Shown here: positions 29,716-37,075 of the stretch, piece by piece
How positions within the stretch are numbered: position 1 is the first letter of the stretch
Layout: each line of letters opens with the position of its first letter
NCBI RefSeq assembly: GCF_002817655.1
Contig: NZ_NWQK01000002.1
Span: 186,001 to 250,000 of the forward strand
Length of the DNA: 64,000 nucleotides
Reading direction: 5' to 3'
From: Candidatus Chlamydia corallus
Lineage (GTDB): Bacteria > Chlamydiota > Chlamydiia > Chlamydiales > Chlamydiaceae
The notes under the pieces: model-generated
Seen by the model: only the letters and a program-made list of their open reading frames with translations
Told to the model about the DNA's origin: nothing
The model's database searches: none
Translations under genes and position numbers: made by a program

Positions 29716-30699
29716 TTATAAAACATAATTTTTCTTTTTCCCCGTTTTTATTAACCCTTGGGCAGCTACTGTAGGATTGTCCTTCATGATACCTGCAAGA
29801 GCAGAGACCCAAAGAGGGGAGCCATAAATCGTAGGGATTCGTAATGCCTGATATCCTCGGGAGCGTAGCAGAGGCAGGTAGTCTTTTTCTATTTCATATA
29901 GAGTTTCCAAGTGGTCTGAAACGAAGCCAAAAGGCACAACAATGACATTAGGCTTATCTGTCTGTATGTTTTTACATAGTTGCGCAGTTGATGGAGAGAG
30001 CCATTTCCCAGGACCAAATTTAGATTGGAAGCAAAGAAAATTCTCAGCTTCTTTGAAGTTAGCAGTAATTGCTGAAAATGATTCATAACATTGCTTACTA
30101 TAAGGATCTCCCTGAGAGATATAGCGTACAGGGAGTCCGTGTACAGAAAATAAGAAGCAACACTCTTTTTCTAAGATTCTTGATTTTTGAAGGCAATCCT
30201 GAATATGAGAGGTGATGACAGAAACAAATTTGGGATCGCTACCAAATTGCGGAATCCAGGAAATAGGTGTTTCTGGCAAATGTTTCATAAAGAAACGCAC
30301 AATGCTTCCAGTAACAGAATAGGTGAAATGAGGGAATAAAGGTATCCCTGTAATGGAGCGCGTGTTTAAAGAACGTAGAGCATCGAGGGTATTTTTATGA
30401 GTGCTAGGTAGATAGCGGTGAAACGGAATTACAGGAGTTCGGCAGATTTCAGAGAGTCTTTTAGCAAGGATTTCGGTGTCAGAATAAATAGGAGACCAGT
30501 CTTCCAGTGATTCATACTGAGGAAGAACCTTGGATATTCGTTTTTTAGCAATAAAAGTAAACAGATTTCTATGTAGTAATTTGGGGAGAAAAGTTCCTGT
30601 GACATCTCTATCAGTAAGTAACGAAATAAGAAACTCTTGAAGGTCTTCAGCATGACGAGGCCCTCCAAAATTAGCTAGTAGGTACGCAGGAGAAGTCAT
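29716..30699 (-). CDS. hemH: ferrochelatase
   Basis: Inserts ferrous iron into protoporphyrin IX, the last step of heme synthesis. The product has 327 residues from ATG 30699, beginning MTSPAYLLANFGGPRH. Conserved blocks are FHRYLPSTHKNTLDAL, the catalytic-histidine region FLFSVHGLPVRYISQGDPYS, KFGPGKWLSPST and VVPFGFVSDHLETLYEIE. The reading frame extends to a TTG at 30783, but starting at 30699 matches the chlamydial HemH N-terminus and leaves 101 bp for divergent promoters with the TPR gene. Confidence 0.93.
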   Translation of the reverse strand: MTSPAYLLANFGGPRHAEDLQEFLISLLTDRDVTGTFLPKLLHRNLFTFIAKKRISKVLPQYESLEDWSPIYSDTEILAKRLSEICRTPVIPFHRYLPSTHKNTLDALRSLNTRSITGIPLFPHFTYSVTGSIVRFFMKHLPETPISWIPQFGSDPKFVSVITSHIQDCLQKSRILEKECCFLFSVHGLPVRYISQGDPYSKQCYESFSAITANFKEAENFLCFQSKFGPGKWLSPSTAQLCKNIQTDKPNVIVVPFGFVSDHLETLYEIEKDYLPLLRSRGYQALRIPTIYGSPLWVSALAGIMKDNPTVAAQGLIKTGKKKNYVL

Positions 30700-30800
30700 G
30701 GCTATAGCTTTTTTACTGGAAATAGGGAGATGGAACATTGCATTAAAACAATTAATCTCATAATTTTCCATTAGAATTAACAAAGAAGGACTCAGAATTC

Positions 30801-31805
30801 ATGAAACCTTTAGGTTTTCAGGCCAGTTTAGAAGCTTTATGTAACAAAACAAGCCATTCTTTACGTAAGTACTTAATTAAGCAGACCGTTTTTGTTTTCA
30901 GTGCCTGTCTTTTCATGACTCTTGAGCTTAGCTTTTTTCTATATTTCTTTTTATTCTCAGGAAAAACAGTCATTCCAGCATTCTGTCTTGCTTGTTTCTT
31001 TCTTACGCTCTTTATTTGCCTTGTCACACGGCTCTATCTTCTTTCAGGGAAGCTAGATTTTTTTGAGGATCTATCTTCAAAGTATCTGGAAGCGGCTCTT
31101 CCTCTGAATAAACGAGCGCAAAACATTGTCGAAGAACAATCTCATTTAGCTGCAGCTGCTACTAAGTTATCCATAAATCTTCAAAATCAAGAATACTCTC
31201 TTCTTGCTGATATATTCAAATTCTTGCCAAATCATAGTGTCATTAGGAAATTTAGCTGTTTTTGTTTTTGGAAAGATTACTTTCTTTTTCGTGAATGTTT
31301 ACTCCAGAAAGCTATCGAGGCTTATATCAAAGTTGTTCAAGCCGTCCCTGTAGACCTTAGTGCACATGTCTCTTTAGCAGATGCCTACGTAGCTCTTTCT
31401 GGTCTTTACGCAGATCCAAGAAAATATCCAGAGTTTGATGCCAATTATTGGATTCCCTCAGGTAGGTATAGCGATGAAATTCAAGAAAAATTTTTTGCAA
31501 CAGCGCGAAGAGCGATTGAAGAATTTCAAATTTTAAATGAATATGCTCCAGGTAATGCTTGGGTACACGCACAACTAGCTTATAGTTATCATGACTTGCA
31601 AATGCCTATGGAAGAGATCCAGGAGTATGAAATTGTCCTCAAACTAAAACCCAATGATATAGAAACTATGTCTAAATTAGGAATTCTTTATTTTCAACAG
31701 GGTATGAATGCTAAAGGTCTAAGAATTTATGAGGAGATAAAAAAAAGAGATTATAAAAAATCACAAAAACTTATTAAATTTTACGGTGTTGAATATAAAT
31801 ACTAA
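30801..31805 (+). CDS. TPR-containing membrane protein (CT484-like)
   Basis: Encodes 334 residues. Two hydrophobic helices lie at about residues 27-50 and 56-76, giving an N-terminal membrane hairpin. The rest is cytoplasmic or periplasmic with TPR-like repeats: AYIKVVQAVPVDLSAHVSLADAY (shortened here), then NAWVHAQLAYSYHDLQMPME and NDIETMSKLGILYFQQGMN, ending with a lysine-rich tail. TPRs mediate protein contacts, but the partner is unknown. AAGGA lies about 10 bases before the ATG. It is divergent from hemH. Confidence 0.8.
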   Translation: MKPLGFQASLEALCNKTSHSLRKYLIKQTVFVFSACLFMTLELSFFLYFFLFSGKTVIPAFCLACFFLTLFICLVTRLYLLSGKLDFFEDLSSKYLEAALPLNKRAQNIVEEQSHLAAAATKLSINLQNQEYSLLADIFKFLPNHSVIRKFSCFCFWKDYFLFRECLLQKAIEAYIKVVQAVPVDLSAHVSLADAYVALSGLYADPRKYPEFDANYWIPSGRYSDEIQEKFFATARRAIEEFQILNEYAPGNAWVHAQLAYSYHDLQMPMEEIQEYEIVLKLKPNDIETMSKLGILYFQQGMNAKGLRIYEEIKKRDYKKSQKLIKFYGVEYKY

Positions 31806-31852
31806 TTTTTTAGAGATTTTCTACAATACATCCTCAGGATATCATTAATTGA

Positions 31853-32176
31853 ATGAATGAAATAACATTTAGTTATCCTCTTTTGAGCCAAGAGAGTCTA
31901 TGGAACAGACTCAGGGTTTCTTGGCGGGCGGATTTTTCTGTACGTTCTCGTTATGAAATTGCTAGTGCTATAGCAATTTTAGGCTTACTGGTCGCCCTCT
32001 GTGCTTCTGCTGCGGTAAGTATTATATTTACCGCTAACCCTCTTGCACAGGTATTTATAGATGGGTGTTTGGCTTTAGGCCTTTTACCTATCCCCTTGGC
32101 TATAAGATTGCTAGTCTTGGGAATTGTAATTTTACTCTATGGTATTTACTTGTTTCCTCAACAACGCGAGCAATAA
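31853..32176 (+). CDS. small two-helix membrane protein (CT483-like)
   Basis: Encodes 107 residues. Two hydrophobic helices are visible, about residues 40-63 and 68-98, so it is an inner-membrane hairpin protein with an N-terminal charged part. The function is unknown. The 3' end of this gene is part of a duplicated block: bases from about 32091 onward recur 390 bases downstream, where they survive only as a relic. The intact stop is TAA at 32174-32176. Confidence 0.7.
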   Translation: MNEITFSYPLLSQESLWNRLRVSWRADFSVRSRYEIASAIAILGLLVALCASAAVSIIFTANPLAQVFIDGCLALGLLPIPLAIRLLVLGIVILLYGIYLFPQQREQ

Positions 32177-32297
32177 CACTATGCATAGGTTAATATACTT
32201 ATCTGTAGATTATTTTTCTTTTTTACATGATACAAGGAACCATGATCGCAGCCTTTATTTTGTTCTAGGTTACTGATTTTAAATAAGGAGGATGAAA

Positions 32298-32495
32298 ATG
32301 AAAAAAATCATGTTAGCCCTTCTTTTAGCTCTTACGCTTTCTTCTGGAGGCTCAGCTTTTGGGTGCGAGCCTCGGCTTTGTGGAGCTCCCCAAGACGAAA
32401 CTCACGACCATTCTGATGATGATTCAAAAGAGGGAACAGGCTCCGAGGAGGAGTCTGAAGATGATTGTGGTGAATGCGACTGCCATTGGTTATAG
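32298..32495 (+). CDS. small exported cysteine-rich acidic peptide, copy 1
   Basis: Encodes 65 residues from ATG 32298. AAGGAGG at 32285-32291 directly abuts another ATG at 32292, so 32298, at a 6-base spacing, is the better start. A signal peptide MKKIMLALLLALTLSSGGSA is followed by FGCEPRLCGAPQDETH; the AFGC could also be a loose lipobox. The mature part is very acidic, with His-Asp clusters and a CxxCxC group near the end (CGECDC), suggestive of metal binding. The final HWL and the TAG stop are formed by the duplication junction. The function is unknown. Confidence 0.7.
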   Translation: MKKIMLALLLALTLSSGGSAFGCEPRLCGAPQDETHDHSDDDSKEGTGSEEESEDDCGECDCHWL

Positions 32496-32563
32496 GATTG
32501 CCAGTTTTGGGAATTATAGTTTTACTCTATGATATTTACTTGTTTCCTCAACAACATGAGTAA
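32495..32563 (+). pseudogene. relic of the CT483-like gene 3' end
   Basis: Bases 32495-32563 read in frame as GLPVLGIIVLLYDIYLFPQQ then HE and a stop, matching the last 22 codons of the CT483-like gene 390 bases upstream. It has no start codon or ribosome binding site and is a by-product of the tandem duplication. Confidence 0.8.
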
Positions 32564-32724
32564 TAACACTATACATTGGTTAATATAGTTTTTATTTGCA
32601 GATTATTTTTCTTTTTTTATATAGTGCTTGGAAACCTTTACGGCAGCCTTTGTTTTGTCCTAGGTTACTGATTATTTGGCCAATCTCGGTTTGAGCTGTC
32701 GTATTTTAAATAAGGAGAATAAAA

Positions 32725-32919
32725 ATGAAAAAATTAATGTTAGCCCTTCTTTTAGCTCTTGTGCTTCCTTCTGCGGGCTCAGCTTTTGGGTGCGAGCCTC
32801 AGCTTTGTGGAGCTCCCCAAGACGAAACCCACGAGAATTCTGGTGATGAGTCAAAAGACGGGTCAGAAGAAGAGAATTCAGATTCCCCAGAGTCTCCAGA
32901 TCGTGACCATGCTGAATAA
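32725..32919 (+). CDS. small exported acidic peptide, copy 2
   Basis: Encodes 64 residues. ATAAGGAG lies about 8 bases before the ATG. The signal peptide MKKLMLALLLALVLPSAGSA and the start of the mature part, FGCEPQLCGAPQDETH, are nearly the same as in copy 1 (32298). The tail differs: it is rich in Glu, Ser and Pro and lacks the CxxCxC group, so the two mature peptides share two cysteines only. A strong terminator follows 12 bases after the stop and may serve both copies. No family is recognised. Confidence 0.72.
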   Translation: MKKLMLALLLALVLPSAGSAFGCEPQLCGAPQDETHENSGDESKDGSEEENSDSPESPDRDHAE

Positions 32920-32931
32920 CTTCAGTTTCAA

Positions 32932-32975
32932 AAAGACAAGCAAGAGTTTTTCAACTCTTGCTTGTCTTTTTTTTT
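32932..32975 (+). terminator. strong intrinsic terminator
   Basis: AAAGACAAGCAAGAGTT (32932-32948) pairs perfectly with AACTCTTGCTTGTCTTT (32953-32969) around a 4-base loop, followed directly by a T-run. It ends the transcript of the two exported-peptide genes. Confidence 0.92.
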
Positions 32976-33109
32976 CTACAACGAGCTGAGCTATGATTTC
33001 CATGCTCAAAGTACTCGGATATTAAAATTTTGGAGATTGTTTTGACTTTATGTAACGACGAATAATTTCTAAAAAAATCTTTGTTACTTGTCTCCCCTTC
33101 TGAAATTTC

Positions 33110-33139
33110 TTGACCCATTCATAGTCCAAAGCATAACAT
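33110..33139 (+). promoter_or_regulatory. possible promoter for the 106-codon gene
   Basis: TTGACC (33110-33115), an 18-base spacer and TAACAT (33134-33139). The -10 box ends six bases before the ATG at 33146, so a transcript from it would be leaderless or nearly so. Confidence 0.4.
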
Positions 33140-33145
33140 AGTTAC

Positions 33146-33466
33146 ATGAAGATTAAAAAATCTTTTCAATACGGTTTGTGTCAAGCAAAGAGACTTCAAA
33201 ACATGCTGCTGAACTATTTAGGTTGTTTGCAGCTAGATAATTTACAATTCAAACAGGATCGATTGGCATACGAGGAGCTTGTCATATTGCTATCTAAATA
33301 TCACCTAAAAATGTTTTCCCCCCTGCAGAAGGAAGAAATACGTTCTCTTGATTGTGCTAAGCAACACCTACTGTACAAGATTTCAAGAGATTTTAATACC
33401 ACACAAAATCTAAGGTCCCTCGGGTTAAATGGCTCGGGAGAGATCCCTATGAGCCCTTGCCTCTAA
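33146..33466 (+). CDS. small hypothetical protein (CT481-like position)
   Basis: Encodes 106 residues. It is basic at the N-terminus (MKIKKSFQYGLCQAKRLQ), probably helical and cytoplasmic, without a signal peptide or membrane segment. The stop is 19 bases before oppA. No ribosome binding site is visible before the ATG; a promoter-like element lies so close that the mRNA might be leaderless, or translation might start elsewhere. Function unknown; the call rests on frame length and position. Confidence 0.5.
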   Translation: MKIKKSFQYGLCQAKRLQNMLLNYLGCLQLDNLQFKQDRLAYEELVILLSKYHLKMFSPLQKEEIRSLDCAKQHLLYKISRDFNTTQNLRSLGLNGSGEIPMSPCL

Positions 33467-33485
33467 AAGTGGAGGGGGTGGTCAC

Positions 33486-35612
33486 ATGTATAGAAGATGT
33501 GTGCTAGACAAAATTTTAAAAGGGATTGTTGCTGGTTCTTTAATTTTGTTGTATTGGTCCTCAGACCTACTTGAAAGAGACATCAAGTCAATAAAAGGTA
33601 ACGTCAGAGATATTCAAGAAGATATTCGTGAAATCTCACGCGTAGTTAAACAACAGCAGATATCACAGGTCATGCCTGCGGTGCCTGGCTCTATAACTCC
33701 TCCTAACCTCGTCCGAGACGAGGCTTTTGCTTTGTTGTCTGGAGATCCTGATTATCCTAATTTACTTTCGCCAGACCCCTATAAACAGAAGACTCTCCCT
33801 GAACTGCTAGGAACAAATTTTCATCCTCATGGAATTCTGCGTACCGCCCATGTTGGGAAACCTGAAAATTTGAGTCCTTTTAACGGCTTTGATTATGTGA
33901 TGGGTTTTTATGATCTTTGCATCCCTAGTTTAGCCTCTCCCCACGTAGGAAAATATGAAGCATTTTCTCCAGATCTTGCTGTCAAAATAGAAGAACATCT
34001 TGTTGAAGATGGCTCTGGGGATAAGGAGTTTCACATCTATCTCCGTCCTAATATTTTTTGGCGTCCTATAGAGCCTAAGGTCTTTCCAAAGCACGTTCAG
34101 CTAGATGAAGTATTCCTACGTCCTCATCCTGTGACAGCTCATGATATTAAGTTTTTCTACGACGTTGTTATGAATCCTTATGTAGCAACAATGCGAGCAG
34201 TAGCTTTGCGCTCTTATTATGAAGATATTGTTTCCGTCTCAGTAGAAAACGACTTAAAATTAGTAATCAGATGGAAAGCACACACGATAATCAATGAAGA
34301 AGGAAAGGAAGAGCGTAAAGTCCTCTATTCTGCATTCTCTAATACCCTGAGCTTGCAGCCTCTCCCTAGATTTGTATATCAGTATTTTGCTAACGGTGAA
34401 AAAATTATTGAAGATGAGAATAACAGCGATGCCTACCGGACAAATTCCATTTGGGCGCAAAATTTCACTATGCATTGGGCGAACAACTATATTGTAAGTT
34501 GTGGAGCCTACTACTTTGCAGGTATGGATGATGAGAAGATAGTTTTTTCTAGAAATCCTGATTTCTATGATCCTCTTGCAGCTCTCCTTGAAAAGCGTTA
34601 CGTTTATTTTAAAGAAAGCTCAGACTCTTTATTTCAAGATTTTAAGACAGGAAAAATAGATATTTCCTACCTTCCCCCAAACCAAAGGGATAACTTCTAT
34701 AGTTTTATGAAAAGCCCTGCGTACAACAAGCAAGTGGCTAAAGGGGGGGCAATTCGTGAAACGATCTCATCAGATCGAGCCTATACTTACATAGGATGGA
34801 ATTGCTACTCGTTATTTTTCCAAAGCCGACAGGTGCGCTGCGCTATGAATATGGCTATCGATAGAGAGAGGATTATCGAACAATGCTTGGATGGCCAAGG
34901 CTACACGATTAGCGGACCTTTTGCTTCTAACTCTCCTTCTTATAATAAGCAAATCGAAGGATGGCATTATTCTCCAGAAGAAGCAGCTCGTCTATTGGAA
35001 GAAGAGGGTTGGATAGATACCGATGGCGATGGAATCCGAGAAAAAGTTATCGACGGTGTGATTGTCCCGTTCCGTTTCCGTTTGTGCTATTATGTGAAGA
35101 GTGTAACAGCTCGAACCATTGCTGATTACGTAGCTACTGCGTGTAAGGAAATCGGGATAGAGTGTAGCCTTCTAGGTCTGGATATGGCCGATCTTTCACA
35201 AGCTTTTGATGAGAAGAATTTCGATGCCCTTTTAATGGGGTGGTGTTTAGGAATTCCTCCTGAGGATCCTAGGGCTTTATGGCATTCTGAAGGGGCTATG
35301 GAAAAAGGTTCGGCGAATACCGTAGGTTTTCACAATGAAGAAGCTGATAAAATTATAGATAAACTAAGCTATGAATACGATCCCAAAGAACGTAATCGGC
35401 TTTACCATCGTTTTCATGAAATTATTCATGAAGAAGCTCCCTATGCTTTCTTATTCTCACGACACTGTTCCTTGCTTTATAAGGATTATGTGAGAAATAT
35501 TTTCGTACCTATACATAGAACAGATTTAATTCCTGAGGCTCAGGATGAGACTGTCAACCTAACTATGGTATGGCTCGAGAAGAAGGAGGATCAGTGCTTA
35601 AGTACATCCTAA
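33486..35612 (+). CDS. oppA: oligopeptide ABC transporter substrate-binding protein
   Basis: Family 5 extracytoplasmic solute-binding protein of 708 residues, longer than E. coli OppA (543). Instead of a lipobox signal, residues 7-27 form a hydrophobic helix followed by a heptad-rich segment (RDIKSIKGNVRDIQEDIREI), so it is probably membrane-anchored through a short coiled coil. The binding domain has FSPDLAVKIEEHL, KIDISYLPPNQRDNFYSFM and AMNMAIDRERIIEQCLDGQG, typical of the family. The end overlaps the oppB start by 19 bases. Peptide uptake supplies amino acids. Confidence 0.92.
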   Translation: MYRRCVLDKILKGIVAGSLILLYWSSDLLERDIKSIKGNVRDIQEDIREISRVVKQQQISQVMPAVPGSITPPNLVRDEAFALLSGDPDYPNLLSPDPYKQKTLPELLGTNFHPHGILRTAHVGKPENLSPFNGFDYVMGFYDLCIPSLASPHVGKYEAFSPDLAVKIEEHLVEDGSGDKEFHIYLRPNIFWRPIEPKVFPKHVQLDEVFLRPHPVTAHDIKFFYDVVMNPYVATMRAVALRSYYEDIVSVSVENDLKLVIRWKAHTIINEEGKEERKVLYSAFSNTLSLQPLPRFVYQYFANGEKIIEDENNSDAYRTNSIWAQNFTMHWANNYIVSCGAYYFAGMDDEKIVFSRNPDFYDPLAALLEKRYVYFKESSDSLFQDFKTGKIDISYLPPNQRDNFYSFMKSPAYNKQVAKGGAIRETISSDRAYTYIGWNCYSLFFQSRQVRCAMNMAIDRERIIEQCLDGQGYTISGPFASNSPSYNKQIEGWHYSPEEAARLLEEEGWIDTDGDGIREKVIDGVIVPFRFRLCYYVKSVTARTIADYVATACKEIGIECSLLGLDMADLSQAFDEKNFDALLMGWCLGIPPEDPRALWHSEGAMEKGSANTVGFHNEEADKIIDKLSYEYDPKERNRLYHRFHEIIHEEAPYAFLFSRHCSLLYKDYVRNIFVPIHRTDLIPEAQDETVNLTMVWLEKKEDQCLSTS

Positions 35613-37075
35613 AACGTTTAGTTTTAATCCCGCTCACTTTATTTGCTATTGTCTCTATCAATTTTGTAATTTTAAACGCAGCTCCTGGGGATGTTTTGGA
35701 AGAAAAGTCTATGGACTCTTTGGGGGAGGCTGGGAAATCCGATAAGATGCGCTCTTATAAGGGTCCTGACCGTTATTTGCAATTTCGAGAACACTATGGG
35801 CTCACACTACCTATTTTCCTTAACACTCGCCCTAAGATTACTCATAAGAAGATTCAGGCAGGACTCCAAGAACTTGCACATGCGAGTAATAAAACTGCAG
35901 GAGTGAAAAATGGTTCCAAGTCCTGGGTATATTGGGGGGATTGTGCCAAGTTTATCATGCCTGCATTGCTATTTGAAGCTGATGATACCTCCCACGATCT
36001 TAAGTATCGCCATATTGCTGCAGACTTATTTATTCGTGGTGGAGTACTCCAAGGCATAGTCGGCCCTAATCTTAGCCCTGAGCAAAGAGTCCGAAATAAA
36101 GAGATCGCAGAGAGCAATGCTTTTTTAGTAAGACAGCTCAACGAAGAAGATATCAATACTAAAGTTGAAATGTTAAAAGGATGGTTTCAAGATCACGGAG
36201 GAACAGAAGTTTTTTGCTATAGCTCTAAGCAGTTCTGGAAGATTTTTTTTTGTGAGACCCGCTTTTCTCGCTACATGTCACGAGTTTTACGATTAGATTT
36301 TGGAACTTTACGAAATGATTCACATAAGACTGTAATTTCAGAAGTCACCAAGCGTTTACGTTGTTCTTTAGTACTATCAATCTTACCTATGATTGTTGGC
36401 TTTGTTTTATGCCAACTATTCGGTATGGTAATGGCATTGAAAAGAAACCACTGGATAGACCACTCCCTGAATTTTATTTTTCTTATTCTATTCTCAATTC
36501 CTGTATTTGTTGCAGTTCCCTGGATTCTAGATAACTTTGTTATTAATAAAACGATTCCATTTACCTCAATTCCGATGCCCTACTCAGGTTTGTGTTCGCC
36601 TCCAGAGGTGTTGAATGAGCTCAGTACTTTAGGGCGTCTCTTTGACTTCTTGTCGCACGGGTTTTTACCTTTCTGTGCAGTTAGCTACGGAGCTCTTGCT
36701 GCGCAATCACGATTAAGTCGAGCGATATTTTTAGAAGTATTAAGCCAGGATTTCATTTGTGCGGCTAAAGCTCGAGGGGTGCGCTGGCTGGATATTCTAT
36801 ATAAGCATGTAGGGAAAAACGCTGCAGTGTCTATAGTGACCTCTCTAGCATCTTCATTAGGAACGTTACTTGGAGGGGCTTTGGTTGTGGAAACCTTATT
36901 TGATATAGATGGATTTGGAAACTTCTTCTATCAGGCAATTTTAAATCGTGATCACAATGTAGTTTTGTTTTCTGTGCTTGTAGGATCAGCACTATCTTTG
37001 GTGGGATATTTGCTGGGAGATATTTGCTACGTACTATTAGATCCACGGGTTCAGCTAGAGGGAAGGAGGATATAA
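35594..37075 (+). CDS. oppB: oligopeptide ABC transporter permease OppB
   Basis: Inner-membrane permease of 493 residues, against about 306 in E. coli. The N-terminal helix KYILKRLVLIPLTLFAIVSI and FREHYGLTLPIF match OppB; then about 150 extra residues (roughly 85-235) with no membrane helix are inserted before RVLRLDFGTLR. The rest has five helices and the EAA loop FICAAKARGVRWLDILYKHV that contacts the ATPase. GTG at 35594 is chosen over ATG 35570: GAAGGAGG lies just 4-5 bases upstream. Cotranscribed with oppA and oppC. Confidence 0.92.
   Translation: MLKYILKRLVLIPLTLFAIVSINFVILNAAPGDVLEEKSMDSLGEAGKSDKMRSYKGPDRYLQFREHYGLTLPIFLNTRPKITHKKIQAGLQELAHASNKTAGVKNGSKSWVYWGDCAKFIMPALLFEADDTSHDLKYRHIAADLFIRGGVLQGIVGPNLSPEQRVRNKEIAESNAFLVRQLNEEDINTKVEMLKGWFQDHGGTEVFCYSSKQFWKIFFCETRFSRYMSRVLRLDFGTLRNDSHKTVISEVTKRLRCSLVLSILPMIVGFVLCQLFGMVMALKRNHWIDHSLNFIFLILFSIPVFVAVPWILDNFVINKTIPFTSIPMPYSGLCSPPEVLNELSTLGRLFDFLSHGFLPFCAVSYGALAAQSRLSRAIFLEVLSQDFICAAKARGVRWLDILYKHVGKNAAVSIVTSLASSLGTLLGGALVVETLFDIDGFGNFFYQAILNRDHNVVLFSVLVGSALSLVGYLLGDICYVLLDPRVQLEGRRI

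Larger units (their letters stand above)
32091..32919 (+). repeat. tandem duplication, offset 390 bp
   Basis: Unit 1 starts near 32091 in the 3' end of the CT483-like gene and runs through the first small exported-peptide gene. Unit 2 starts near 32481 and repeats the same order. The blocks at 32101-32180 and 32491-32570 align without gaps at an offset of exactly 390 bases. Further on, unit 2 carries an extra 37 or so bases before its peptide gene, changing the offset to 427. The copies have diverged at many positions, so the event is not recent. Confidence 0.85.

Noticed and set aside
32759..32989. A plus-strand 76-codon frame overlapping the second exported peptide gene
   Set aside because: It is out of frame with the duplicated, signal-peptide-bearing gene, runs through the terminator and has no ribosome binding site.
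35570..35593. Longer oppB from ATG 35570
   Set aside because: The GAAGGAGG ribosome binding site points to GTG 35594, and the extra residues lack family support.
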